A stretch of 64,000 bases of DNA from Planctomycetota bacterium (GCA_016779205.1 JADHOC010000011.1:62001-126000), one strand, 5' to 3'; numbered from the stretch's first letter, positions 21,153 to 30,312 are shown. Notes: a model not told the origin generated them from the letters alone. Made by a program: numbers and translations.

Positions 21153-24100
21153 TCACCGAGGCTGAAGCGGGTCGGTCTCCAGGCGCATGGAGGGCGGGAC
21201 GACCTGCCCCTCCCCCACGAGATGGAAGTACCTCGGCCCGACGCGCAGCCCGCCCGGCTGTCGGCCGAGGGGGTCCCTGGGGACATCGATCACCACCCCC
21301 GCGAGGACGCCGCGCTCCACGTGGTAGAGCCCGAGGTTGGAGCCTCGCAGCAGGCACTCTCGCGCGGCGAGGTGCCCGGATCGGGGCGCCTGGATGAGCG
21401 TCCGCGACCCCGCGTCCAGCACGCAGCGGTCCATGGAGTTCTCGCTCTCGTCCGACAGGTAGATCGAGCCCGCGTCGAGGTAGGAAGAGCGGAGGAACAG
21501 GCGGCAGCGGCCGAGCTCCCTGACCGCCCACTGGGGCGGCTTTCCGGTGCCAGGAACACCCTCCAGGCGCGACCCGGTGGCCTCCAGGTCGCCCTGCTGC
21601 AGGAAGACCACCGTCCCTGCGCCTGCCACCTTCGAACGGAGGAGGACCAGGTGGCCTCCCTCCAGGACGTTGATGGCGGTCGTCGCAGAGCTGGTCAGCG
21701 TCAGGTCCTCGAGCACGACGTCCCTGGCCCCTCGGACGCGCAGGGCGGCCCGCAGTTCGACCTTGGCCCCGGGTGTCGAGGGCATCAAGCGGATGCCCGG
21801 CGCGAGGATCTCAAGGGTCCGCCCTGGCGCTCCGGACAGGTCCTCGTAAACGCCCGGGGGGAGCAGGATGTCAACGCCCTCGACCGCCTCCCCTGGCGCC
21901 CTCCTCCCGGCGCGATCCGCAGCCTCGCCCAGCGCGACCTCGAGCAGCTCCAGGCTCGGCTTCTCGATCAGGACCGACCGGCGCTGGCTCTGGGCCGCGG
22001 AAGGTGACGCGAGCCGCCGATCGGACACCTCTCGCTGCGCGAGCAGCACCACCGCCTCTCCACCGGCCAGCCCGGCGGCCGCCTCCAGCAGCGGGCGTGG
22101 GTCCCTCGCCGAGCGGGCCCGCTCCACCAACCGCAGGCAGAGCTCCGCCGTCCGTGCGTCGTAGTCAAAGAACCGAGCGTCGGTCTCGCCGCCCCAGCTC
22201 CCCGCGGCGCCGTCCGCCGCACGGAGCTGGTAGAGCAGCTGCGCCAGGGGCGGCCCGAATTCAAGGTCCGCGAGCTCCGGTCGACTCTCCAGCTGCCAGG
22301 CCAGTTCCTCGGCCGCGCCGGGGAGATCCGTCCAATTCGCGCCAGGAAGCGGGCTCTGGGAGGCCGAGGCCGACCCGTCCGGCAGGAAGGCCGGGCGCTC
22401 GGCCTCGAAGGAGGCCACGGAGGGCGTGGCCCCCAGGGCCGCGACGAAGCCGGCGAGCTTGCGGGCCCCGGCGTCTGGCTCGGTCTGGGCGAACGCCCTG
22501 GCCCAGACCCGGGCGACCTCGCAATCGTCCCGCAGGTCACCGGGGGCCTCGATGCCACGGGCGACCCCGCGCTCCGCCCGATCGAGGAAGCTCAGGAGGC
22601 CGTGGAGGCGCTCCCCCGGCCGCTCGAAGCTCAGCTCCGGCGTGAGCTCCGTGAACAGCGCTGTGCGGTCTTCCTCGGAGAGCTCGGCGAAGCGCGGGGA
22701 CTCCGCCGCGAGCTCGAGCGCCCTCCTCCGGAAGCGTCGCGCCAGCCCCACACCGCTCCCGTCAGCGCTCTCGAGGGCCTCCAGGATCGACTGGGCCGCG
22801 AGCGCGCGGGGCGCGCGGTCCCCGCGTGCCATCTTGGCCAGCGGGCCCCGCGCCTCCTCGCCGAGGGCGAGCAGGACGCCCCGGGCCTCCAGCCTCTCCT
22901 GGAAGTCCTCGGCATCCACGTCGGCCAGCGCGGCCTCGAGCAGGGCCCCACGGCGCTCTCCGCCCACGCCTTCCGAGAGCAGGTCGAGCGGGACGGAGGG
23001 GTGAGAGTGGCCTCCGACCACGAGCCGGTGACGGAAGCGGACGCGGGTGATGGGCGCGGCTCCGTCGAGGAGTCCATCGAGGAGCAGCGACCGCGACCCG
23101 GGCTCCGACTCCCCCAGGATCATCCAGTCTCCCTGCCCGAACAGGACCTCCTTCTCCACCACCACCACGACCCGCTCCGGATCCACACCGGCGCGACGAT
23201 CGAGATCGGGGAACTGCAGCCGCACGCTGCCGGCGCCGCCGCGCTTGACCTCCGGCGCCGAGCCCGGCGGCCGCGGCAGCATGCGCGCCCCGTCCATGGC
23301 GAGCTGACGCCGCAGGCGGCACGTCGTACCACGGCCCTCGTCGAGGGTCAGCCGGCCGAGGGTCCCATCGGGCAGGCGAAAGTGCAGCTCGCCGCCGGGC
23401 GCCACCATCGCTGTACGGCTCGGGACGTAGCGCCGGTCCGAGCCGGGGCTCAGCCACCAGCCCCCCGCGCTGACCACCGAGGACTTCTGCTCCAGCGCGA
23501 AGCGGACCTGCCCAACGGGCTTGATCGCGAAGGATCCGGTGGCGCCGCTGTGGATCTCGATGTGCGCGAGGTCGTCTGGCCCGACGATACGGCCGGAGAC
23601 CAGGTCCACGCGGCCTCCGGTGTCCACGCCCAGCGACCACTCGCCGGGGGTGTCGACCCGCGCCACATGGACCTCGCGGCCCAGGTAGCCCGGTAACGCC
23701 CGGCCGTCCCCGTCGCATGGCACGACCTCGTAGTGATGGACCTCGCCCCAGGGTGCATCCTCCTCGATGAACTCCCCCCCCCGCACGAGGGCGACCGTCT
23801 TCCAGAGGTCTGCCGGGACCGGGGGAGCGGCCCCCTTCTTGGCCCCATCCCCCGACGACTCGGCGGCGGCCGCCGCCGCAACCCGGCGTCGAATTCGATA
23901 GGTCACCTCGGGGTCCGTGTCGGAGCGCTCCCATCGGAGCCGGAAGGCGCCGCCGTTGGAGCTCGCCCGCAGGTCAGCGGGGGAGCGCCTGAGGACGCCG
24001 ACGGAGCGCGGAGCCCGGGCCACCTCGAGGTGGACGCGGTCGCGGGCGACATCGAGCACTCGCAGGTAGCACCACGAGTCCCCCTCGGCGGGCTCGACGA

Positions 24101-24512
24101 TGAACTCAGCGCCGATCGTGAGCTGCGAGCCGCCCGCCTCGTCCGGAAGGACCGAGGCGCGAACGACCTCATCGGAGGGAACGCTTGAGCCGTCCGTGTC
24201 GAGCCGGCGCACGAGGTGCGGGCCATCGAAGCGGAGCCCCGTGGTCCCCTGGATCGGATCCGGCGTGGCGAGCTTGATGGGCACGAGGGAGAGCACGGGC
24301 CCGGCGGAGCTCTCGCCAGCGGGGACGACCTCCACCGCGGCGAGGTCGAGGACTTCCGCGATCCCGAGCTCCACGCGGGAGGCCCACGGCTCCGGGGCCG
24401 CCGCCACCGCCTGCCCCTGCGGAGCCGCCGCCGCCGGCGCGGACGCCACCGCCCACAGCAGCAGCGGCCCGGCCCACGCCCCGCTCCCAACCCGTCTCAG
24501 GACCCTTCCCAT
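21153..24512 (-). CDS. Large secreted protein with C-terminal parallel beta-helix
   Basis: This 1119-residue protein starts with a Sec signal peptide (MGRVLRRVGS... APAAAAPQ, cleavage near residue 29). About residues 190-290 contain a fibronectin-III-like stretch, interrupted by an Ala/Ser/Gly-rich insert, that reads as strand-rich with YRIRRRV and HHYEVVPCD. The middle (about 480-850) is helical and acidic. The C-terminal 250 residues show repeats of the type VVLEDLTLTSSATTAINVLEGG and LVLLRSKVAGAGTVVFLQQGD, characteristic of right-handed beta-helix proteins (pectate-lyase-like/NosD-like), introduced by DILLPPGVYEDLSG. Catalytic residues of polysaccharide lyases are not evident. The ATG at 24512 is preferred over 24590 because it directly begins the signal peptide. 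Function is unknown; an envelope or extracellular role is likely. Confidence 0.65.
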   Translation of the reverse strand: MGRVLRRVGSGAWAGPLLLWAVASAPAAAAPQGQAVAAAPEPWASRVELGIAEVLDLAAVEVVPAGESSAGPVLSLVPIKLATPDPIQGTTGLRFDGPHLVRRLDTDGSSVPSDEVVRASVLPDEAGGSQLTIGAEFIVEPAEGDSWCYLRVLDVARDRVHLEVARAPRSVGVLRRSPADLRASSNGGAFRLRWERSDTDPEVTYRIRRRVAAAAAAESSGDGAKKGAAPPVPADLWKTVALVRGGEFIEEDAPWGEVHHYEVVPCDGDGRALPGYLGREVHVARVDTPGEWSLGVDTGGRVDLVSGRIVGPDDLAHIEIHSGATGSFAIKPVGQVRFALEQKSSVVSAGGWWLSPGSDRRYVPSRTAMVAPGGELHFRLPDGTLGRLTLDEGRGTTCRLRRQLAMDGARMLPRPPGSAPEVKRGGAGSVRLQFPDLDRRAGVDPERVVVVVEKEVLFGQGDWMILGESEPGSRSLLLDGLLDGAAPITRVRFRHRLVVGGHSHPSVPLDLLSEGVGGERRGALLEAALADVDAEDFQERLEARGVLLALGEEARGPLAKMARGDRAPRALAAQSILEALESADGSGVGLARRFRRRALELAAESPRFAELSEEDRTALFTELTPELSFERPGERLHGLLSFLDRAERGVARGIEAPGDLRDDCEVARVWARAFAQTEPDAGARKLAGFVAALGATPSVASFEAERPAFLPDGSASASQSPLPGANWTDLPGAAEELAWQLESRPELADLEFGPPLAQLLYQLRAADGAAGSWGGETDARFFDYDARTAELCLRLVERARSARDPRPLLEAAAGLAGGEAVVLLAQREVSDRRLASPSAAQSQRRSVLIEKPSLELLEVALGEAADRAGRRAPGEAVEGVDILLPPGVYEDLSGAPGRTLEILAPGIRLMPSTPGAKVELRAALRVRGARDVVLEDLTLTSSATTAINVLEGGHLVLLRSKVAGAGTVVFLQQGDLEATGSRLEGVPGTGKPPQWAVRELGRCRLFLRSSYLDAGSIYLSDESENSMDRCVLDAGSRTLIQAPRSGHLAARECLLRGSNLGLYHVERGVLAGVVIDVPRDPLGRQPGGLRVGPRYFHLVGEGQVVPPSMRLETDPLQPR

Positions 24513-24631
24513 CCCTTGAGAATAGCCCGTCGGGGCCCCCGGGGTCGTCACGCCGGCGGGTGCGGCGCGGGGAAGCGCCCCGCGAGGCACAGAACCGGCA
24601 TTTGAGGACTGGTGCCGGACGCCTCGATCCG

Positions 24632-24637
24632 TATCAT
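24632..24637 (+). promoter_or_regulatory. Possible -10 element of the tRNA-Ala promoter
   Basis: TATCAT lies 13 bp before the first base of tRNA-Ala, a good position for a -10 box. The only -35-like hexamer, TTGAGG at 24602-24607, is 24 bp away, longer than the usual 16-18 bp, so this promoter is tentative. Confidence 0.35.
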
Positions 24638-24650
24638 CCGCGGCTCGAAA

Positions 24651-24726
24651 GGGGACGTAGCTCAGTTGGTAGAGTGTCGCGTTCGCAATGCGAAGGTCAG
24701 GGGTTCGACTCCCCTCGTCTCCACCA
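24651..24726 (+). tRNA. tRNA-Ala (anticodon CGC)
   Basis: All arms fold. The acceptor GGGGACG pairs with CGTCTCC and includes the G3:U70 wobble, the identity element of alanine tRNA. The D-stem is GCTC/GAGT, the anticodon stem TCGCG/TGCGA with loop TTCGCAA (anticodon CGC, codon GCG), and the T-arm AGGGG-TTCGACT-CCCCT. The discriminator is A73 and the 3' CCA is encoded. Total length is 76 nt. A strong hairpin terminator follows after 6 nt. Confidence 0.97.
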
Positions 24727-24732
24727 TGTTCA

Positions 24733-24772
24733 AAGGACCCCGCGGTGACTCGTCACCGCGGGGTCCTTCTTT
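24733..24772. terminator. Strong, probably bidirectional intrinsic terminator
   Basis: A perfect 16-bp stem (24733-24748 with 24753-24768) closes a CTCG tetraloop. On the plus strand it is followed by CTTT; on the minus strand by TG after the stem's own TT end, making a short U-run. It ends the tRNA-Ala transcript and faces the end of rnd (24802, minus), so it can serve both. Confidence 0.85.
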
Positions 24773-24801
24773 GTGGCTGGCGAGGCGCAGGCTCGGACCG
24801 A

Positions 24802-26034
24802 TCAGCGACGGCCCCGGCCGCCGCGCCGCCGGCCGCGCCTGCGGGCCGGGATCACGCCCCGGGCCGCGTCGTCCTTGAAGCGGCGGACGACCTCGACGAT
24901 GTCGTCCGCGAACCACTCCATCTGCCAGGGCTCGAGCACCCCGAGGGCCTCGACTGCGCTGCGGTCCGCGGGGGCCGCGGCCGCGAGGCGCTGCAGCGTG
25001 CTCCGGTGGAGCAGGTAGGAGGACTCGATCTGGCGCTCGGTGGACACGTCCCGGCGGAGCCGCTTCAGCCGCTCGTGCAGCTCCACCGCCAGCTCGTCGA
25101 GCTCGATGTGCTCGCCCCGGCGCGGCGTCGCGGGGAGGCGCTCCAGGGGTCCGTTGCGCTCGGCCCGATCGAGCGCACGCTGGAGCCGGTCCCCCAGGCG
25201 CGTCAGCACCCGGCTCGTGATGCCCTCGATGCGGAGGAGCTCCCGTTCCGATCGCGGCCGGCGCTCGGCCACCTGTAGCAGGGACTTGTTCCCCAGGATC
25301 CGGAACGGGGGCGTGTCGTGCTTCTCCGCGAGCTTGTCTCGCATGATGAAGAGCTCACGCAGGGCGCTGGCGCCCGCGGGGTCCAGGGTCCTCGCGCCCT
25401 TGATCTTCACGAAGTCGTCAGGGTTGGACTCCGCCGGCGGCGCCTCCAGGGCCTCGAGCCTGCGGCACTCCGAGTCGACGATCATCATCGTCCCGTACTG
25501 CTCGAGGGCCTTGCGCTGACTCTCCATGAGCGGGATCAGGAAGCGCGTGTCGAGCCTGGCGTAGGCGATCTGCTTGGGGCTGAGCGGGCGCTGGGCCCAG
25601 TTCGACCGCTGCTGCGACTTGTCCAGGCGGACCCCGAACTCCCCCTCGAGCACCGAGGCGAGCCCAGGGGTCTGGCTGCCGAGGACCGCCGCCGCCACGC
25701 GGGTGTCGAACAGGCTCTCAAACCGGAAGCCGTACTCGCGGCCGAGGATCAGGACGTCGTACTCGGCGTCGTGGAAGATCTTGACCGTGCCTGGATCCTC
25801 GAAGACCGACGCGAACCGGCCCAGGTCCAGCTCGGCGAAGGGGTCCACGAGCCAGTCCTCTCCCCCGGCGGTGACCTGGATCAGGCACACCTTGTCCCGG
25901 TAGCTGAAGAACGAATCCGCCTCCGTGTCGACCGCGATGGCGTCGTCGCCGTCCACCGCCTCGAGGAGGCGGCTCAGCTCCGCCTCCGTCTGCACCAGCG
26001 TGGGAGGGGGGAGGTCTTCGATCCGCTGGTCCAT
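24802..26034 (-). CDS. rnd: Ribonuclease D
   Basis: This is a 3'-5' exoribonuclease of the DEDDy family that trims tRNA and other stable RNA 3' ends. The 410-residue protein has motif ExoI AVDTEADS (D36, E38), ExoII HDAEYD (about 92) and ExoIII YARLDTR (about 162, the Tyr-type), so the full DEDDy set is present. An HRDC domain (about 215-295, LRELFIMRDKLAEKHDTPPFRIL) follows, and a second helical region. The C-terminus is a short Arg/Gly-rich basic tail (RRRGRRRGGRGRR), presumably an RNA-binding extension. It is flanked by two tRNA genes, its likely substrates. Confidence 0.95.
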   Translation of the reverse strand: MDQRIEDLPPPTLVQTEAELSRLLEAVDGDDAIAVDTEADSFFSYRDKVCLIQVTAGGEDWLVDPFAELDLGRFASVFEDPGTVKIFHDAEYDVLILGREYGFRFESLFDTRVAAAVLGSQTPGLASVLEGEFGVRLDKSQQRSNWAQRPLSPKQIAYARLDTRFLIPLMESQRKALEQYGTMMIVDSECRRLEALEAPPAESNPDDFVKIKGARTLDPAGASALRELFIMRDKLAEKHDTPPFRILGNKSLLQVAERRPRSERELLRIEGITSRVLTRLGDRLQRALDRAERNGPLERLPATPRRGEHIELDELAVELHERLKRLRRDVSTERQIESSYLLHRSTLQRLAAAAPADRSAVEALGVLEPWQMEWFADDIVEVVRRFKDDAARGVIPARRRGRRRGGRGRR

Positions 26035-26086
26035 GGGCGGACCATACGACTTCGCCCCCCCTCCATGCGAGCGCGACCACGCCCTC

Positions 26087-26102
26087 GCTCGACCGGTCGA
26101 GC
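26087..26102. promoter_or_regulatory. 16-bp perfect palindrome upstream of rnd
   Basis: GCTCGACCGGTCGAGC reads the same on both strands. It sits 52 bp before the rnd start, in the 247-bp stretch between rnd and tRNA-Asp, and is a candidate binding site for a dimeric regulator. No promoter boxes could be assigned. Confidence 0.4.
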
Positions 26103-26167
26103 AGGAGGCCCCAACCCCCTTGCTCGGCAGCCCTGACCCCCTTGGCCGGGGCCTCGGCGCCTGGTCG

Positions 26168-26194
26168 CCAGCGCCGGGTCACCAGCGCCGGGTC
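26168..26194. repeat. Two tandem copies of a 13-bp unit
   Basis: CCAGCGCCGGGTC is present twice with one base between copies (period 14), within the rnd/tRNA-Asp intergenic stretch. Two copies are too few to call a functional array; a replication-slippage duplication is as likely as a binding-site pair. Confidence 0.6.
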
Positions 26195-26195
26195 C

Positions 26196-26235
26196 CAACG
26201 AAAGCCGCCCCGTGTCCTTGGGACGTGCGGGGCGG
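26196..26235 (-). terminator. Intrinsic terminator of tRNA-Asp
   Basis: CCGCCCCG (26205-26212) pairs with CGGGGCGG (26228-26235), and after a small internal bulge GTCC pairs with GGAC around a TTG loop. Read on the minus strand the stem is followed by CTTTCGTTG. It begins about 46 nt beyond the tRNA-Asp 3' end on the transcript. The tail is weaker in T than a textbook terminator. Confidence 0.55.
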
Positions 26236-26281
26236 ATCGCAGGCGCCCCCAGGTCACGGGGGGGGCGTCGGAGGGGCGGGA

Positions 26282-26358
26282 TGGCGAGGATGACGGGACT
26301 TGAACCCGCAACCTCCGGCGTGACAGGCCGGCACTCTAACCAATTGAGCTACATCCCC
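26282..26358 (-). tRNA. tRNA-Asp (anticodon GTC)
   Basis: Read on the minus strand, the acceptor GGGGATG pairs with CATCCTC (one G:U), the D-stem is GCTC/GAGT, the anticodon stem CCGGC/GCCGG with loop CTGTCAC (anticodon GTC), and the T-arm GCGGG-TTCAAGT-CCCGT. The discriminator is G73, as expected for aspartate, and CCA is encoded. The gene is 77 nt long. Confidence 0.97.
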
Positions 26359-26372
26359 GCTTGGTGGCGCGA

Positions 26373-26400
26373 AGAATAGCGACTGGGGCGAAGGTGTCCA
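26373..26400 (-). promoter_or_regulatory. Sigma-70-type promoter of tRNA-Asp
   Basis: On the minus strand TGGACA (26400-26395) is separated by 16 bp from TATTCT (26378-26373); the tRNA starts 14 bp later. Both boxes match the consensus at four or five positions and the distance to the mature 5' end is usual for tRNA genes. Confidence 0.55.
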
Positions 26401-26453
26401 GCCCTTCGCGAAACTTCTCACGGACGGGGGGCGTCGGGGGGCCCTCGGCCCCC

Positions 26454-29294
26454 TCACTCCCGACGGTCGGGCCTCGCCAGATCCACCTCCAATTCCACCC
26501 CCTCCCCCGGTGACACCGGGCGCAGGGTGGCCCGGGACCAGGCCCAGGGGTCCCCCCCCTCCCTGGCCGGGAGCGACGCCCGGATCGTGTAGCTCGCGTC
26601 CCCGTCGAAGACCGGTAGCCGGACGGGTCCGGCCGGTAGCAGGCGGGTGTAGACCACCTGGGGCACCTCGCCCTCCTGGACCACCTGCAGCACCGTGGGA
26701 GCCGCCAGGCGCAGATCCGGCAACCAGCCCACGGGCGCGCGCCCGTCCGCCTCCGAGAGGCTGAAGCGCACCGGCCAGCCCGCGTAGGGGCGCGCCCCCT
26801 CCACCGTCGGATCCACGTGCCGCGGCCAGGCCTCCAGCTGCACGCTCCCCGCTGCACGGTCGACCCTCGCGATCCCGTACCCGGGGGCGCGGTCGTTGAG
26901 CCGGGTCGGCTCGATCCCCTCCGACCTGGGGTTGGCGACGGCGAGCACCGTCATGCGGTTGCCGAACCCGTCGAAGAAGCGGCCCGTGTATCCGGGGGCC
27001 CCCGGGTCCACGGCGCCGCCTGGCTCCCGCTTGCCGGGGTCCGGGAACCAGCGGCGGGGCCAGGTGTTGGCCACCGCCGGAGAAGAGAGCACGAAGCCTG
27101 CGTCATCGAAGTCATCGACTCCATAGCGCAGCGTGGAGCCGAGGTGCTGATCCCCCGTCAGGTGGAAGGCCCCGGCTGCCCGGAGGAGCCGCACCGCGGC
27201 GTCCCGGCCCGACTGCGGCCACCCATTGGAGTCCATGTCCGCCGCCCGCTTGTCCCCCGACACGTAGGCGCCCGGGGCGGGCACCTTGAGGGAGGGGATG
27301 ACGTTGCCCGAGTTGGCCGTCTCCGGGATGGTCGCCACGTTCGCGAAGGGGGTCTGGGAGAGGCAGGCCTTGAACCACGCGCCCGCGGGCCAGGACGACC
27401 CCCAGTCCGCGAGCATGTCGAGCTGGGAGCTCCCCAGCAGCACCGCTCCCGGGACGTCCGCCTGCGCGGCCGGATCGAAGTCGGGGGCCAGGGACCACCC
27501 GTTCCGCACTCGCCCTTCGGGGACCACCACCGCCGGCGGGGACTTGTACATGCGGTCCGCGAGCACGGCGAAGCTCCCGCCGCCCCAGTTCAGGGTGGTG
27601 TGATAGGTGGTGATGCCCACGTCGAGGGTCGGCTCACCGCGCGGCGCGGGCAGGTGCTCGACCTGGGTCCGGTGGACCGCGTTCACGAAGGCCGGCGGCA
27701 TCTTGTAGCCCCCCCGGTCCTGGACCGTGAGGTCGCCCGGGTCCGGCTCGCGCACCCCCGCGTTCCCCCACACGTTGCCGTGGTAGACGTCGTGGTCGTC
27801 GGGCACCACCACGGACGGCAGGCGGCGGGTCAGCTCCCCGAAGGACCACCCGTGCCGATACCACTTGTGGAGGTAGTCGAGCAGGGCGTCATCGATGGGG
27901 CGCGTGATCGCTGGCGTCAGGTCCCCCTCGTAGATCTGGTCCCCCGCGAAGTACAGCAGGTGGGGCTCCTGGGCGGCCACGTGCTGGGCGACCTTGGCGT
28001 GCGGGAACCAGAGCCCGCTCTCGTTCCACCGGAGGTCGCCGGTGAATGACTTCTGGCAGTTGACCACCGCGATCGTCATCGCGTCGTCGGCGGGACGGGC
28101 GGCCACGATGCCCTCGTACACCGCCGTCGCCCCCGGGTTCGCTTGCCCCTCGCCCGCGGCGGTGATCCGGCGCGGGACGTAGCGCACGCGGAAGGGGGTG
28201 TCTCGGCTCGCATCCACCCCGTCCACGGCGAAGTGGAAGGTCGCGCTCCCCCGCACGAAGGGCGCGGTCGCCACCTGGGTGAACTCACCGCTCTCGTCCG
28301 CGAGCTCGAGGCTCGCCACCAGGGTGTCCGCCGCGCCGAGCGGAACCGACTGCGCCGTCAGCTCCAGGCGGGCGCCCTCGGGACCGCCCGTCTCGTCCAC
28401 GGCGTAGTGCACGAACGCCAACGGTCCAAAGCCCCTGGTCTCGTCCGCTCCCACCAGCTCTCCGTCCAGCGACCAGTCCTCGAAGCGGTAGCCGCGCGCT
28501 GAACCGGCAGGCCCCCGGTGGGAGACCAGCGCCACGGCGCCGTCGAACAGGCTCGGGGGGACATCGCCCCAGGTCGCGGTGGAGAGCACGACCTCCGAGC
28601 TGGCATCGCGCACGGAGGCGGTCACGGTCCGACGGCCGTCGAACCACGCCCCGGTCACGTCGAGCTCGATGGGCCGCGGCCCCCCCGCCCCGAAGCCGTC
28701 CCCCTGGTATCGAACGCCTTCCACCGCCGCCAGGGCCTCCAGGCCATGGTTGGTCTTCATCGACCAGAGGCCGCCGCCATCCACCGGCTGCTCGAAGTCG
28801 TGGACCGAGAGCCGGCCCTCGCCATCGACCAGCAGCAGGTACCCCCCATCCTCCGCCGGGCTGCCATGCACCTGCGAGGTGAGCCGGTGATCGACGGCGT
28901 CACCGCCCGCCCCCAGGAGGAACCCCGCGGCGCTCCCGGCGCGGTCGCCGGCATCGGCGCCGATGCGGACCTTGGCGCGGAAGGAACCCTCTCCATCTGC
29001 GTCCAGCCAGTGGGTCAACAGGTGGAGCGTCCGGAGCCCGAAGCGCGGGCGCGCCTCGACGCAGACCGCCCCGCCCGACTCCAGCCGCCAGTCCTGCAGC
29101 CGGTTCGCCCAGTGGTCGCGTCCGATCCAGACGCGGTCCGGGTGCTCCGACCAGTCGCTGCGGTAGGCGTTGGCTTGCGGCGGCGCCTCGACGGCCAGCA
29201 GCTGGCAGGCCGCGAGGCCCCCGAGGAGACTGAGGGCGCCGAGCGCGAGGGGCAGCGATCGGGAGAGGAGGGCGCGCGGGTGGGATCGAATCAT
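26454..29294 (-). CDS. PhoD-like phosphatase lipoprotein with long N-terminal extension
   Basis: The 946-residue protein has a lipoprotein signal (LLGGLAAC, Cys about 30). Residues about 40-400 are a beta-rich extension, apparently concanavalin-like plus Ig-like strands. The C-terminal half (about 405-860) holds the PhoD metallophosphoesterase signatures: FAGDQIYEG (about 447), PDDHDVYHG (about 499) and LTGDQHLGS (about 715), which provide Asp/Asn/His metal ligands. PhoD enzymes are Ca/Fe-dependent phosphodiesterases/alkaline phosphatases used for phosphate scavenging. Classical PhoD is exported by Tat, while here the signal is lipoprotein-type, so the enzyme is probably membrane-tethered. 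It is single by context: tRNA-Asp lies downstream. Confidence 0.85.
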   Translation of the reverse strand: MIRSHPRALLSRSLPLALGALSLLGGLAACQLLAVEAPPQANAYRSDWSEHPDRVWIGRDHWANRLQDWRLESGGAVCVEARPRFGLRTLHLLTHWLDADGEGSFRAKVRIGADAGDRAGSAAGFLLGAGGDAVDHRLTSQVHGSPAEDGGYLLLVDGEGRLSVHDFEQPVDGGGLWSMKTNHGLEALAAVEGVRYQGDGFGAGGPRPIELDVTGAWFDGRRTVTASVRDASSEVVLSTATWGDVPPSLFDGAVALVSHRGPAGSARGYRFEDWSLDGELVGADETRGFGPLAFVHYAVDETGGPEGARLELTAQSVPLGAADTLVASLELADESGEFTQVATAPFVRGSATFHFAVDGVDASRDTPFRVRYVPRRITAAGEGQANPGATAVYEGIVAARPADDAMTIAVVNCQKSFTGDLRWNESGLWFPHAKVAQHVAAQEPHLLYFAGDQIYEGDLTPAITRPIDDALLDYLHKWYRHGWSFGELTRRLPSVVVPDDHDVYHGNVWGNAGVREPDPGDLTVQDRGGYKMPPAFVNAVHRTQVEHLPAPRGEPTLDVGITTYHTTLNWGGGSFAVLADRMYKSPPAVVVPEGRVRNGWSLAPDFDPAAQADVPGAVLLGSSQLDMLADWGSSWPAGAWFKACLSQTPFANVATIPETANSGNVIPSLKVPAPGAYVSGDKRAADMDSNGWPQSGRDAAVRLLRAAGAFHLTGDQHLGSTLRYGVDDFDDAGFVLSSPAVANTWPRRWFPDPGKREPGGAVDPGAPGYTGRFFDGFGNRMTVLAVANPRSEGIEPTRLNDRAPGYGIARVDRAAGSVQLEAWPRHVDPTVEGARPYAGWPVRFSLSEADGRAPVGWLPDLRLAAPTVLQVVQEGEVPQVVYTRLLPAGPVRLPVFDGDASYTIRASLPAREGGDPWAWSRATLRPVSPGEGVELEVDLARPDRRE

Positions 29295-29401
29295 GATGGC
29301 ACGGGCTGCTGGGGCGCCCGCGGGGAGATCCGGTGGGGCACGCTCGCGCTACCCTGCCCTCGACGACTCCCGGGTTCCAGCGTCACCGGGCAGAGCGGGG
29401 G

Positions 29402-30283
29402 TCACTCCCGCCCGTCGAGCTCGCCTTTCGCCCGCACCCAGGCCGCCATCATCTCGCCCAGGCTCCGTTCATTGAGCGGGCCGTCGAATTGCCCCTCCAT
29501 GTTCCGGAAGCGGGCCTCGAAGCGCGCCAGGGCGGCCCGGCACAGCGCCTCGGGATCGAGCTGCAGGTATCCGCCGAGGAACGCAGAGGCCATCAGGAGG
29601 TCCCCGAGTTCGTGCTCCACGCGCTCGCGGACCTCGGCGTCGAGCTGGGGCCTCGCGCTGCTCTTCAGGGACGCCTCCGGCAGGACCTCGATGAGCTCCT
29701 CCAGCTCCTCCTCCACCTTGCCCAGGGCGCCTCGCGCGTCCTCCCAGTGGAAGCCAGCGGCCACGGCCTTCTGGCACACGCGGCTCGCCCGGTGCAAGGA
29801 AGAGAGCCCCTTGGGCACGCCGGCCAGGGCGCTCGTGTCCTCCTTCGCGTCCGCTCGTTCCTGGCGCTTGATGTCCTCCCAGGACTCGAGGACCTCCCCC
29901 GCGGACCCGGCGGTCGCGGAGCCGAAGACGTGCGGGTGCCGCCGGACCAGCTTCTCCGTGGCGGCCCGCGCCGCAGCGCCCAGGTCGAATCGCTCGCTCT
30001 GCTCCGCGATCCGGCAGATCAGCAGGAGCACGGTGAGGCAGTCCCCCGCCTCCGACGCCGCGGCCTCCGCGCTCGACTCGGCGATGGCCTCCGCCAGCTC
30101 GTGGGCCTCCTCCACCGCGTAGGGGGCCATGGAAGCCTCGGTCTGCTCCAGGTCCCAGGGGCATCCGTCGGGGGCCCGCAGGCGGTCGACGATCGCGATC
30201 AGCGACGCCAGCGCGGAGAGGCGCGGGTCCTCGGCGGGGACTGGCTCGGGGACGGACCGCGGGTCGCTCTTGGTGTCGCTCAT
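29402..30283 (-). CDS. mazG: Nucleoside triphosphate pyrophosphohydrolase MazG
   Basis: MazG hydrolyses (d)NTPs to NMPs and pyrophosphate, cleaning the nucleotide pool. The 293-residue protein has two tandem MazG folds. The first contains RAPDGCPWDLEQT and the Mg-binding EEAHEL (about 76-81) followed by EAGDCLTVLLL; the second carries EEELEELIEV and ELGDLLMA, the latter pair forming the active domain in E. coli MazG. Length and order are normal. It precedes queC on the same strand with 29 bp between the two, so co-transcription is possible. Confidence 0.93.
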   Translation of the reverse strand: MSDTKSDPRSVPEPVPAEDPRLSALASLIAIVDRLRAPDGCPWDLEQTEASMAPYAVEEAHELAEAIAESSAEAAASEAGDCLTVLLLICRIAEQSERFDLGAAARAATEKLVRRHPHVFGSATAGSAGEVLESWEDIKRQERADAKEDTSALAGVPKGLSSLHRASRVCQKAVAAGFHWEDARGALGKVEEELEELIEVLPEASLKSSARPQLDAEVRERVEHELGDLLMASAFLGGYLQLDPEALCRAALARFEARFRNMEGQFDGPLNERSLGEMMAAWVRAKGELDGRE

Positions 30284-30312
30284 GGCGGGCGGGGCTCGGT
30301 GGGCTGCGGACG

